A DNA stretch of 64,000 bases from Corydoras sp. C115 (GCA_019802505.1 JAFMOC010000208.1:437501-501500), one strand, 5' to 3'. Positions 37,713 through 47,960 are shown, counted from the stretch's first letter. The notes: generated from the sequence alone by a model not told the origin. Translations and numbers: made by a program.

Positions 37713-37974
37713 GGCCGCGTCCCAAATATCTCCCGTACAGCCTCGTTTATGTTCACTACGAAGGGCATGACGTAATGGCGAGTGCCGCCCTACTTGGTGG
37801 ACTTTGTCTGGGTTTGGGATACGGACTCGGGGTTAGGCTCACAAGTCGGGCGCCCTCTATCGGCTCCGTTCTAAAAGCATGCCCACTCGCTCACTAGGCT
37901 GCTCGAAATGTAGCGGCTCCCGCTGATCTTTAGCGCACTCTGTAGTGTTGTAGTGCGTCGTTTGGGACGCGGCC
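37713..37974. mobile_element. MITE with GGCCGCGTCCC termini (copy A)
   Basis: Inverted ends ggccgcgtcccaaa and tttgggacgcggcc bound about 262 bp. The same element is in the other duplicate at 50864-51126, so it inserted before the duplication. Confidence 0.85.
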
Positions 37975-38203
37975 TCCAGTTCAATACGAAATCCTCAGTT
38001 TTTAACCGATTCGAGTCGAAACTTGTTATTTTATGAACATGTTTTTTTTTTTAAAGATATAATCACGAACACAGGAGTTTAGCGACGCTTTGAAATTTAA
38101 GCAAAAAAAAAAAAACTTAAGCACACTGCATGCAGTCTGTTGTCGTTTTGCACCTGTCATTAAAACTACTGAATTATTGAGAAGTTCTGAATATTACTGC
38201 AAC

Positions 38204-38334
38204 CAGGGTGACCAGATTCCAATTCAGCAGATGTGGGACAAAGACTATGTTTGTGAGGGACAATGTGGGACACCAATGCATAGTCTAAAATAACAAAAAA
38301 AAAAAAATTCTATTCTGCCCCTTTAGCACATTTG

Positions 38335-38404
<70 letters not shown>

Positions 38405-38916
38405 CCCGAAAAAACGCCCCCCCCCCCCCCCCCCCCCCCCAATATAGGATAAAGAGGAAGATAATATATATATATATATTAGCTATCCTCTTATATCCAT
38501 ATTATGGATATATTTATCCATAAATATGCGGGGGGGGGGGGGGGCGTTTCGGGCACTGGGCAGATACACCCAGGACAGGGTGCCAACCTATCGCTGGGCA
38601 CACACTCACTCACACACACACTCTATATGGGGCAATTTGAGAAATCAATTGACTTGATCCACGTTTTTGGACTGTGGGAGGAAACTGGAGAACCCGGAGG
38701 AAATCCAAGCGGACACGGAGAACATGGAAACTCCACCCAGATGGGGATTCGAACCGGGAGTCCCTAACACTGAGAGGAGAACATGCTAAACCACTAAGCC
38801 ACCGTGCCACCCTGTATATGTAACTTGAATATCTTATTTAAATGCACCTTTCTCTAATGTAAGAAAAAAAGTAAGCATTGAGTTTTTATACGATTTCACA
38901 GAGTTTCTCAAATTAA
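38204..38916 (+). mobile_element. Left part of a hAT-like element (copy A), cut by the duplication end
   Basis: It starts CAGGGTGACCAGAT after 'actgcaac'. The complete version is at 51370-52333. Here the homology stops near 38916 in the middle of the element, where family Y DNA begins. It encloses a (TA)n tract (38346-38402), poly-C/poly-G tracts and a SINE. Confidence 0.75.
38528..38812 (-). mobile_element. SINE inside the hAT-like element, minus orientation
   Basis: It occupies the same place relative to 'gtatatgta(a/g)cttg' as the SINE at 51483-51880, so it is shared by the two duplicates. Confidence 0.88.
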
Positions 38917-39534
38917 AACACAAAAGGCGACGTTGACGAGTTCATTGTTGGAACTCTGGAGGACACGCCCTATGATGCTGAAGATTTGGTTCATTGGGAG
39001 AACCTTTATCTTCCAGATCACATGTTCATGAGGGTCTTTCGTTTTACTACTAACTTTCCCTGGACTTTTGGAGATCAGCTGGCATTGATTGTGAGTATGG
39101 ATGGAAAGGTCTACAACTTTCTAATGGGATGCCTTTTTCTGTTTGCAGAAAACATCACAGAGATCTTTCATAAGGAGATCGAGTTTTTTGGGATGGCTCG
39201 TTATGAGGAAGGAGATTTAATACGATGGTAAGAGAACAGCTTCATTTGTGAATGAATGCACGATATCTCGAGAAACCCAAACAAACTTACCCTCTGAGTC
39301 TGACCATATCCTTTTTTTATGTAGACACGGGACGAATTGGAAATGTCGGAGACATATCAACACAAAATTCAGAGGAGGTTCATGTTTGACGAAATGGGCT
39401 TCTTTTACTTTTGGACTCTAACAGAATTGAAAATGTGCGATCTTAAACTATACAACATCAGCACTGCAAGAAGAAAAGATCTCAGACTTTTATTTATTTA
39501 TTTATTTTTTAAATCTTGTAAATTGGTAGTTTAA
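38917..39534 (+). pseudogene. Family Y fragment: exons 3 and 4
   Basis: The frame from 38926 encodes a peptide with HWENLYLPDHMFMRV and GKVYNF, the counterpart of exon 3 of the minus-strand Y gene. A donor (atggtaagag, 39227) and an exon 4 after 'ttttttatgtag' (starting 39325) follow. Exons 1-2 and the start of exon 3, including its splice acceptor, are missing at the breakpoint with wac intron DNA. A 7-bp deletion before the donor makes the splice to exon 4 read a TGA at once. Exon 4 itself stays open to a TAA at 39532 and lacks the TGA seen in the intact copy. Confidence 0.75.
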
Positions 39535-39541
39535 ATTTTAA

Positions 39542-40092
39542 GTTAGTCATTTTTATTAGGCGCCGGGTCGGGACTTCTATTTTAAAAACCCGACTCCCGG
39601 CAAGGGCGCCATCTTGGCTCACAAAAACGGCGGCGGTCAGCAAATGATGGCTTCGTCTCCTAGGCAGCGCACTAATCGTTCCACCAATCAGAAAACGCTG
39701 CCTAGGAGACGCAATTAGTACTCGTGGGCCTCACCCGGGTCGAGCCTTATTATATATCCCTCGCTCTTAACCCAGACGAGGTGGCGTTTTGTTTGCCTCG
39801 GTGTTGAGTCAGACATGTGCTCGTGAGGTGTTTGTTCATGGTGGGTTTTTTCTTTTTTTTTCTTTTTACTTCTCTTTTGCAGGATCCTGGCTGCCCAGTT
39901 AGGGACACAGGTACCCCCCGGGGATTTGTAGATCGATGGGGGTCCAAGTTGGTAACGACTTGGGGTAACTAGGACTACAAAGGGACAGTTGTTTTTTTTT
40001 TTTTTTTGTTTTTTTTGGCAGTCAGGATCATCTGTTACGCAATAAGCGCGAGCCCTTGTGCGGCATCCTTGCCGGTCAGTCGTACGTTTTAT
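39542..40092 (+). mobile_element. LTR-like retro-element fragment, longest of three copies
   Basis: A TATA-like 'ttattatatatccc' (39748) lies about 25 bp before 'cgctcttaacccag'. Then come 'tcagacatgtgctcgtgag', 'gacacaggtaccccccgggg', a poly-T tract and 'ggcagtcaggatcatctgtt'. The two partial copies at 41784 and 42668 start exactly at ctcttaac, near the expected transcription start. No gag or pol frame is present. Confidence 0.55.
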
Positions 40093-40405
40093 GTTTATGT
40101 TTTGTGAGTATAGTATAGAGCCAGGTGGGAATTATTACATATAATTATATTAAAGGGAATCAACAAACGAAAACCATGGAACGGACAACGCGTAACGAAA
40201 ATTAATGCTGGTCTGGTGAACAAAGAAACACATATATAAATATATAACCATATATATAAATAAAAACCGAAATGCGTGAAAACGCAACACGTGAACATGA
40301 CTCAACCAGTCCCCAACCGCAGTTCATCAATAAACTCGGGGAACCAATCACAGGGGAAAAAAACCCAAAAAGAAAAACATGTGGCCTGGCACTCCTAACA
40401 CAGAC
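40093..40405. other. Spacer with retro-element flank
   Basis: AT-rich DNA ends in 'ggcctggcactcctaaca', which read in reverse (tgttaggagtgccaggcc) resembles the start of an LTR. No coding frame is seen. Confidence 0.4.
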
Positions 40406-40409
40406 ATCA

Positions 40410-41130
40410 TTTTGAGTAAAACAAGGAATTATATTAATTTGTAAATATCCGATTGATATTATAGTTATCTTTTTCTGTTCTTTTAGACATTAAGACTCCA
40501 ATTTAAAGGTTAAATTGATGGGTCATGTCTGCATTAATTGCATCTTGATTGAATGCACCAAAAGTCCTGGTCTCCCTGTGTACTTCCAGCTCTTCTTTGA
40601 GGCAGTTACTGATTCTCAGACTCAGCACAGTTAGCAGGAACATTTACATTGTCTGTGTCCAGGCAAAGAAAATAATTGATGGCATGTCAAACATGGTGGT
40701 TTCAGAGTCCTAATGTCCATCACAGTATAGGCATAATTTATATTTTATATAAAAATTTTAACCTTCTTCTGTATCTCTTCAAGCGTTGCTCTCATCTGCG
40801 TCTCTTGAAATGATGGGCCACCTCATCTGCAGTATAACATTTATTTTATATTCACACTGCAAAACACATCAAATAGCAGCTTACAGGAGCTAATCGGACA
40901 TGTTGCCCGCTATTCTTCTTTACAACAACAGTGAACACAATACATTTTTACATTAGAATCTCAGATAATGAACAGTGTTCTTTAAACAATCCTCATAACC
41001 AACTGCATTCATGTCTCTGCACTGAACCGTTTTATTTCTACATGCATCACTCGAACTTCTGATCTCACTAAATCACCAGAATGCATTTTCATGAATTGTA
41101 TTTTAAATCCGTTTAAATGGATTACCTTTT
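40410..41130 (-). pseudogene. Family X fragment: end of exon 4 fused to exon 2 and intron 1
   Basis: Positions 40490-40733 repeat the last part of the exon 4 found at 41247-41500 (gtcctggtctccctgtgtac). At 40734 it jumps to intron 2/exon 2 (about 40762-40830) and continues through intron 1 to 41130. In the middle is the empty target site of the 32.7-kb hAT insertion. Confidence 0.7.
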
Positions 41131-41246
41131 TTTTTCACAGACATCATTATTAGTAAAACAAGGAATTGTATTAATTTGTAAATATCCGATTGATATTATA
41201 GTTATCTTTTTCTGTTCTTTTAGACATTAAGACTCCAATTTAAAGG

Positions 41247-41778
41247 TTAAATTGATGTCATGTCTGCATTAATTGCATCTTGATTGAATGCACCAAAAGT
41301 CCTGGTCTCCCTGTGTACTTCCAGCTCTTCTTTGAGGCAGTTACTGATTGTCTCAGACTCAGCACAGTTAGCAGGAACATTTACATTGTCTGTGTGTCCA
41401 GGCAAAGAAAATAATTGATGGCATGTCAAACATGGTGGTTTCAGAGTCCTAATGTGCATCACAGCATAGGCACTGCATCTTACTGTACGTGGAAGAGCGA
41501 GCCGACATCGTCTTCTTGTTTTAAGGAATTTGGACATCACTGCAGATAAAACGTAACTGTCCCAAACATTCACACAGGAAATGCAGGTCATGATGTCTCT
41601 TCCAATTTGACTTCCACAGGCCATCGATGCTCCATCATACTTTTGGCCATATTCAGTCTTGCAGACGCATATGACCGAGGAAATCATCTGATACACATGA
41701 CCTGCTCTCATACATTCCCTTACGCTTGAGGAGAGAGTATCCTTTGTTTTCTTCATCCCCATCATGCAGTATGATGAC
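41247..41778 (-). pseudogene. Family X exon 4, longest copy; deaminase-like motif
   Basis: From an acceptor-like ...agcag at 41779 the exon encodes a Cys-rich polypeptide of about 175 residues ending at a stop at 41247. Near the C-terminus it has KPPCLTCHQLF followed about 20 residues later by NCAESETISN. The pairs PCxxC and (N)CAE are the zinc-ligand and catalytic motifs of cytidine-deaminase-like enzymes, but here they are in the opposite order to the classical families. A 2-bp deletion near 41743 (aaaacaaagg against aaaacataaagg in the 33.7-kb copy) shifts the N-terminal part of the exon, and the upstream exons are separated by a retro-element, so this copy is likely dead. Function is inference from two short motifs. 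Confidence 0.55.
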
Positions 41779-41783
41779 CTGCT

Positions 41784-41862
41784 CTTAACCCAGATGAGGC
41801 AGCGTTTTGTTTGCCACGGTGTTGAGTCAGACATGTGCTCGTGAGTTGTGTTTGTTCATGGT

Positions 41863-41907
<45 letters not shown>

Positions 41908-42140
41908 CTCTTTTGCAGCATCCTGGCTTCCCAGTTAGGGACACAGGTACCCCCCGGGGATTTGTAGATCGATGGGGGTCCAAGTTGGTAACGACTTGGG
42001 GTAACTAGGACTACAAAGGGACAGTGTGTTTTTTTATTTTTTTTTATTTATTAATTTTTTTGGCAGTCAGGATCATCTGTTATGCAGTAAGCGTGAGCCC
42101 TTGTGCGGCATCCTTGCGTATGTTTTATATTTAGGGTCCT
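41784..42140 (+). mobile_element. Retro-element fragment in family X intron 3
   Basis: It begins ctcttaacccagatgagg five bases after the exon 4 boundary and ends near 'gtcctaggtgttgacg'. It replaces the middle of the intron. It contains a 34-base poly-T. Confidence 0.65.
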
Positions 42141-42179
42141 AGGTGTTGACGAAATATATAATTAAATTGAAGATTCCTA

Positions 42180-42660
42180 CGAGCCGCAGAAATTAGGAGA
42201 AGGGTGTCTGCAGAGGTACGGTGGTTTTGTACTGATGAAAAGCTTCAGGGAATCTGCTTTTGTATTCAGCAAAGATGTCATTAAGGATTTTCTCCGGTGT
42301 GAATGCGTCATTTATATTCGGCAAAAATATAATTTATATATTTATATTTTATATAAAATTTTTAACCTTCTTCTGAATCTCTTCAAGTGTTGCACTCATC
42401 TGCGTCTCTTGAAATGATGGGCCACCTCATCTGCAGTATAACATTTATTTTATATACACACTGCAAAACACATCAAATAGCATATGCCGTGGAAATCATC
42501 TGATACACATGACCTGCTCTCATACATTCCCTTACGCTTGAGGAGAGAGTATCCTTTACCTTATCTTCATTTCCATCATGCATTATTATGACCTGCTCTC
42601 ATACATTCCCTTATGCTTGAGGAGAGAGTATCCTTTGTTTTCTTCATCCCCATCATGCAG
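42180..42660 (-). pseudogene. Family X exons 3 and 2 plus two exon-4 5' pieces
   Basis: Exon 3 lies at about 42190-42300, with tcctaattt (a TAA) as in the 34.1-kb unit. Exon 2 is at about 42372-42440, and partial exon 4 copies are at 42480-42585 and 42586-42658. The order and the junction 'atgccgtggaaatcatctga' are the reverse complement of 33870-33900, so this block and the left-arm block share one rearranged ancestor. Confidence 0.7.
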
Positions 42661-42667
42661 TATTATG

Positions 42668-42892
42668 ACCTGCTCTTAACTCAGACGAGGTGACGTTTTG
42701 TTTGCCACGGTGTTGAGTCAGACATGTGCTCGTGAGTTGTGTTTGTTCATGATGTTTTTTTTTTTTTCTGTTTACTTCTCTTTTGCAGGATCCTGGCTGC
42801 CCAGTTAGGGACACAGGTACCCCCCGGGGATTTGTAGATCGATGGGGGTCCAAGTTGGTAACGACTTGGGGTAACTAGGACTACAAAGGGAC

Positions 42893-42947
<55 letters not shown>

Positions 42948-43030
42948 GCAGTCAGGATCATCTGTTATGCAGTAAGCGTGAGCCCTTGTGCGGCATCCTT
43001 ACGTACGTTTTATATTTAGGCTCCTAGGCG
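42668..43030 (+). mobile_element. Retro-element fragment, third copy
   Basis: Same start (ctcttaactcagacgagg) and the same relation to family X exon 4 as the copy at 41784. A 50-base poly-T is inside. Confidence 0.65.
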
Positions 43031-43149
43031 TTGACGACACGTCTGTAAAGTTAGTTTGATATATTGACATTCGGCAGACATTCGCTTTTTGCTCCGCCTC
43101 CCACTTTCAATCAAAGCCCTAAAATTATTTTTATTGCATTTTATAAATC

Positions 43150-43300
43150 ACACCGTGATCGAGAACACACTACAAACTTTATATTTTGTCTGGGTTTAGT
43201 TCCTTGATGGGGGCATGACAAAGGTTTGGGACCCACTGTTTTACAGTTAAGGTGGTGGCTCATCCTCAGTACTGCAGTGACTCTGAGGTGGTGGTTGTGT
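43150..43300. repeat. Dispersed repeat scraps
   Basis: 'gacaaaggtttgggacccac' and 'cagtactgcagtgactctga' match the 29.8-kb and 35.2-kb repeats. Confidence 0.6.
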
Positions 43301-43382
43301 GCAATCACTTTTTCGCACAGGGCCATGTAGGTTTGGATTTTTTTTCCCTAATATTTATCCCCGGGGATTACCTCTGTCTGCA

Positions 43383-43800
43383 GAGGTACGGTGGTTTTGT
43401 ACTGATGAAAAGCTTCAGGGAATCTGCTTTTGTATTCAGCAAAGATGTCATTAAGGATTTTCTCCGGTGTGAATGCCTCATTTATATTCGGCAAAAATAT
43501 AATTTATATATTTATATTTTATATAAATTTTTTAACCTTCTTTTGAATCTCTTTAAGTGTTGCGCTCATCTGCGTCTCTTGAAATGATGGGCCACCTCAT
43601 CTGCAGTATAACATTTATTTTATACACACACTGCAAAACGCATCAAATAGCAGCTTACAGGAGCTAATCGGATATGTTACCCTATGTCCGCTACATCCAG
43701 CACTGACTGACTTCGTCTGCCGCCGAGCGCCCCCTACTGGCTAATATATATATATATCACACCATCAGATCAGAGACGGGTCATTAACCGTAGTGTATAT
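43383..43800 (-). pseudogene. Family X exons 3-2 and upstream region
   Basis: Exon 3 is at about 43383-43468 (cut short), exon 2 at about 43553-43612, and the region upstream ('cgctacatccagcactgact') matches the left arm at 32240-32330 in reverse. The first exon present at 32381 is absent here. Confidence 0.65.
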
Positions 43801-44103
43801 TATGAAGCTGAACTTCAACATAAAAATAAATGGGGGGGGTTACTATGTTCATGTACTTAACTATTCTATAGTGCCACACTTCTCTAACAAATTGATCAGA
43901 ATTTCTGAGGAGGATCTTTATATTATTAATAAAAGCATCTTCAAAGTCTGTCCTATTAAAATAAAAACACAACAAAGCAAATAAGAATTGACAGTAAATA
44001 AATTTGATTTGATTAGTTTGATTATTTCTTAATGAAAGAGCTTTAACATTGTCTGTTGTCTATAGAAATAACATAAATCTTACCCTGTCCGTCCCCGTGC
44101 CAT
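43784..44103 (-). CDS. Family Z, possible two-exon gene start, unrecognised
   Basis: A 20-base coding exon at 44084-44103 (MARGRTG with a split Gly; acceptor ttttttaacag upstream, donor gtaaga) joins in phase with an exon starting at 43952 after ttttaatag. Together they read on through TDFEDAFINNIKILLRNSDQ and REVWHYRIVKYMN to a stop near 43784. The left inverted copy is broken by a stop, this one is not. A 20-base first coding exon in the same phase is also seen in family Y, so Z may be a diverged Y 5' end. No downstream exons were found. Confidence 0.4.
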
Positions 44104-44309
44104 TGTCTGTTAAAAAATAAAATATTGTAGAAAAGGAGAATGTAGTTGATTGTGCTTTACAGAGACATGAATACATAAACTCTGATTCATATGTGTGATA
44201 CGATATTTGGAGCAAAATTTCATTATGTGATTGACATGCAAAATATATGTAAATATTTATGTACAATAACTTTGTAAAGTGGCATTTTACTGTCATTCAC
44301 AAGCACATG

Positions 44310-44970
44310 TCAAAACACACACATACACACACACCACCATAAGGATGGAAATGTGCAAAAAGAGCAGTTCACTGAGCTGAGTGGTTCAGGTTCATTTGTC
44401 ATAGTTCTGTAACTGTTTATTATATTTCTGGGCGGAGCTTAACTCCAAAAAATAATTAACAATAAAAAGTCCAACATTCTCTTCCCTGAACTGATTTGTG
44501 GAATTCTTATAGATATATATAAATATACAATAACTTTGTAAATGCCACTTTACTTATTTGGTTGTATTTAAATCGTTACTTTATTAATACATTACATTTA
44601 AAATGTTAAATTTATTATATTTCATCACTTCATCCTTTCTAAGATGCACTACTATTATTATTGTTATAATTGTGCCACTCTGTCTGCTGGTTTCACTGTC
44701 ATATGCAAGCACATGTCAAAACACACACAGACACACACACACCGCCATAAGGATGGAAATGTGCAAAAAGAGCAGTTCGCTGAGCTGAGTGGTTCAGGTT
44801 CATTTGTCATAGTTCTGTAACTTAGTTTATTATATTTCTGGGTGGAGCTTAACTCCAAAAAATAATTAACAATAAAAAGTCCAACATTCTCTTCCCTGAA
44901 CTGATTTGTGGAATTCTTATAGATAGAAATGAAATTCTATGTGAAAGTGTACACACACATAAACATTTAC
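44310..44970. repeat. Tandem duplicated flank of family Z
   Basis: The stretch from 'gcacatgtcaaaacacacac' to 'tggaattcttatagata' occurs at 44305-44515 and again at 44705-44925. The left arm has a single inverted copy at 31385-31625. Confidence 0.85.
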
Positions 44971-45384
44971 ATTGAAAAAGTGCAGTATTATAACTGAATA
45001 TCGTCTTCAAGTGAAGAAGCATGAAAGTTTGTCTGTTTAAATTTATATAATGCAGAAAAAATGCATCAATCTGTGTAGTGCCCTGATGACATCAAGTATC
45101 AGGATTTTCAACATACCTCTGTGTTTTTTACTCAGTTTTTTTTCTCAGAAAGCACTGCAATTAAATCAAAAAGTTCCAAATATTCAGCACATTTTCATGT
45201 TTAATGAAAATGAGTTAACCAATGAAACTTTCACGAGCAGAAAGTAGAATAATTTAAACTGTTACCATTAACACATTTATTACAAGTTCATTCCAAGTTT
45301 AGGTCATGAATGTGTAATATATTAGAATAGCCACTAGATGGTAGTGAAGGATCCTTTTACATAAGGTTGGAAACTTAGATTTGA

Positions 45385-45465
45385 GATTAAAACATTTACA
45401 TTTACATTAACATTTAGTCATTTAGCAGAAGCTTTTATCCAAAGCGACTTACAAGTGGACTTTGC
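45385..45465 (-). mobile_element. SINE/LINE 3' tail fragment
   Basis: 'agtcatttagcagaagcttt' followed by 'tatccaaagcgacttacaa' is the well-known 3' tail shared by many teleost V-SINE/L2-like elements. Confidence 0.75.
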
Positions 45466-46110
45466 TGAAATTAGAATGATTTAAACTGTTAGCATTAACA
45501 CATTAAAGAAGTTTATTACGGGTTTTAGGTCATTAATTTGAAATATATCAAAGGGGCCAGCAGAGGGCGACAAAGGATCCGATTAAAGAACATTAACTAA
45601 GGAAACTGAAACTAATGTGAATTTCATTGTTTATTTGGGAATGAGCAGGTTGAACGAAAGCATTTAAAGATTTGTACTATATTTACAACCTAAAAATCAC
45701 ATGAACCTAAAATTTAAACTATCAATTTACAAGATTTAAAACACAGTCTTTATAAGAACTTTTCTTCTTGTGGTGCTGATGTTGTATAGTTTAAGATCTC
45801 ACATTTTCAGTTCTGTTAGAAGCCAAAAGTAAAAACTCACAGGTTTAACTGAAAGCAGCAACAAATCAATAATCAATAGAGTTCAGCTTTTCTGACACAC
45901 ACTGATGAATCCATTCTGCAAAGTGTTTTAGTGGATCTTAACATCATCATAGCTGAAGTGTAAGTGCTATAGAATACAGAGAGCAAAACAAAACCTGAAG
46001 GATTACATCCAACCTGGCAACCTTGTGTATCTCTTTTGAACAGTTAACCCACAGTGAGCTCACTGAGTCGCTTTAAGTCCACTTTTCATTTTGGTGGCGT
46101 GGGTTTTCTC
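45466..46110. repeat. Family Y 3' flank, partly repeated at 35345
   Basis: 45466-45770 repeats 35345-35650. 45780-45825 matches, in reverse, the end of the plus-strand Y fragment at 39400-39480 (ttagaagccaaaagtaaaa against ttttacttttggactctaa). Confidence 0.65.
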
Positions 46111-46113
46111 TCC

Positions 46114-46237
46114 TCATCGATCCTGAATTAGTGATCTTTTAATGTTTAAAGGCAGGTGGATCCACAGGTTGAGTGTTGCTTTGATGTTTTCTTTCACTGT
46201 AACATTTGCTGGCTTCAAATCCACCACTTTTATTTTG
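46114..46237 (-). other. Candidate fifth exon of family Y gene
   Basis: After 'ttatttattgcag' a frame reads KIKVVDLKPANVTVKENIKA and on through LNLWIHLPLN to a TGA at 46114. Exon 4 of the Y gene continues past its TGA to a good donor (gacgagag|gtaaat, 46444). That donor joins this exon in the same frame as exons 1-4. The region is therefore either 3' UTR after a recent nonsense change or an exon used by other family members. Confidence 0.45.
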
Positions 46238-46469
46238 CTGCAATAAATAACAATTATAAAAGCATTACAGGCTTCAAACTTTAATTTACAAAATCATTGA
46301 TTTCATTCAAAGAAAACCTTTTATAAATGTACACCTAATCTAAAATTGCTCGTTAATTATCTAAGTGTACGGATTGTTTTGTGTCTTTACTCTTTTGACT
46401 TAAATTCAAATTGTATTGAGAAAAGCAGAGTAGAATTATTTACCTCTCGTCATTTCTGCCTTTAAAATT

Positions 46470-47703
46470 TCAGCTTCCTATTTTATCAAACATGATCTGC
46501 CTCTGAATAAAGTATTGAAATGTCTCCGACGTCGCCAATTCTTCCCGTGTCTACATAAATAAGAATATAGTCAGACTCTGAGGGTAAGTTTGTTTGGGTT
46601 TCTCGAGATATTGTGCATTCTTTCACAAATGAAGATGTTCTCTTACCATTGTGTTATAAAACCTATCTCCTTCATCATACCGAGCCATCCCAAAAGGCTC
46701 AATCTCCTTATGAAAGATATCTGTGATGTTTTCTGCAACCAGACGAACTGTTTCCCTTTCATGACTATAGACCTTTCCATCCATACTCACCATCAATATC
46801 ATCTCACCTGTAATAACCCAGGGAAAGTTATAAACAAAACCAAAGACCGTCATGAACTTGTGATCTGGAAGATAAAAGTTCTCCCATTCATATAAATGTC
46901 CAGCGTCATAGGGCGTGTCCTCATAGGGCATGTCCTCCAGAGTTCCAACAGTGAACTCGTAAACGACGCCCTTTGTCTTCAGATTCTGAACTGATCCCCT
47001 GTACTTTTGGACGAGGTCGTCGATTTTCTCGAGATAATCATCTTAAAAAATAAAAAAAATCAGAACTCCTCACATTAACTATATTTTTATTCTTAAATCT
47101 TTTTTTATGTTAATGTTTTGTGATCTTTACCTTTATTGACATCAAGCCGCTGAAGTTCCTTCTCAAATGAGCTACAAGAAGAAAAGACAAAAGAGTCAAG
47201 TGTATTATTAAGGAACTATTCTCCTGAAACATCCGTGATCTAAATCCTTCCCATTATGCAAGAAGTCCGACGCTCGGCAGATCAGCTCTACAACCTCGAC
47301 GTCAGTTCTGAAATCTCCCTCTGAGTGGATTATTATGGGGTGGCTCCATGACATCTATTCCACAAGAACATAATGAATCAGACGTTCTGAACGTCACAGC
47401 TTCCCCTCAAAACCTGAGGATGAAGCAGGTAACGGGCCGAGGCCTGATTCGAACGATCCAGCACTGAACTCCCACCGAGGTCACCCAGGTCCCAGTGCTG
47501 GAGTGTGAAGCACTAACAATTGGTTTTTGGAGTGTGTGAGAAAGCAGCACTCGAGCCTGAACATCAATGACACGTACTGTTTTATGTTACACCTCCAAAT
47601 TCATTAAGCAACTGTATTTCTCCACCGCGCCAACATCATGGACGTAGAAAAAACAAAGGGCAACATCATCAACTTGTGTTTACCTTTCAATGTCGTTCGT
47701 CAT
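46470..47703 (-). CDS. Family Y gene, four coding exons, unrecognised product (178 aa)
   Basis: Exons in coding order are 47684-47703 (MTNDIE+), 47131-47171, 46647-47041 and 46470-46550. Donors are gtaaac, gtaaag and gtaaga; acceptors are cttgtag, tttttaag and tttatgtag. Phases 2, 1 and 0 match throughout, giving 178 codons and a TGA. The N-terminal third (FEKELQRLDVNKDDYLEKI...) looks helical. The centre has WENFYLPDHKFMTVF, NFPWV and SMDGKVYS, and then AENITDIFHKEIEPFGMARY. No signal peptide, membrane segment or domain that I know is visible. Two other copies in the window show that it belongs to a multicopy family. It may be cytosolic. It could be expressed, since every splice site is intact; the TGA may be a late truncation of a longer protein (see the candidate fifth exon). 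Confidence 0.7.
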
Positions 47704-47759
47704 CTTCCTCAACGAGCCTTCAGGAAGGAAATGCGTATGCGTTGAGTGATAAAGTAGTC

Positions 47760-47960
47760 CGTAGAGTCGACTCAAACTGAATCTATATCACACTCTGCAG
47801 AGCCTTCTGTAACTCAACCTGAGCTCGGTCTGAACACAACTGATCTGACGTTCTGAGCGACGACCCTTTAGTTTTATCGCCATGACGACAACCACTCTCA
47901 ACATTCCAAATGTTGGGAATGTTCCATGACACTCTGTGTTCAGTAGAGTTTTTAAAGCCT
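47760..47960 (-). promoter_or_regulatory. Upstream region of family Y gene
   Basis: This lies just before the ATG at 47703. The part at 47800-47900 has an inverted paralogue at 48700-48815 (gtcgtcatggcgataaaact). No TATA box is obvious. Confidence 0.45.

Noticed and set aside
41762..41983. Small repeated frame MDPHRSTNPRGVPVSL seen three times
   Set aside because: It is the antisense of the retro-element fragment and runs into a poly-A/Lys tract; not a gene.
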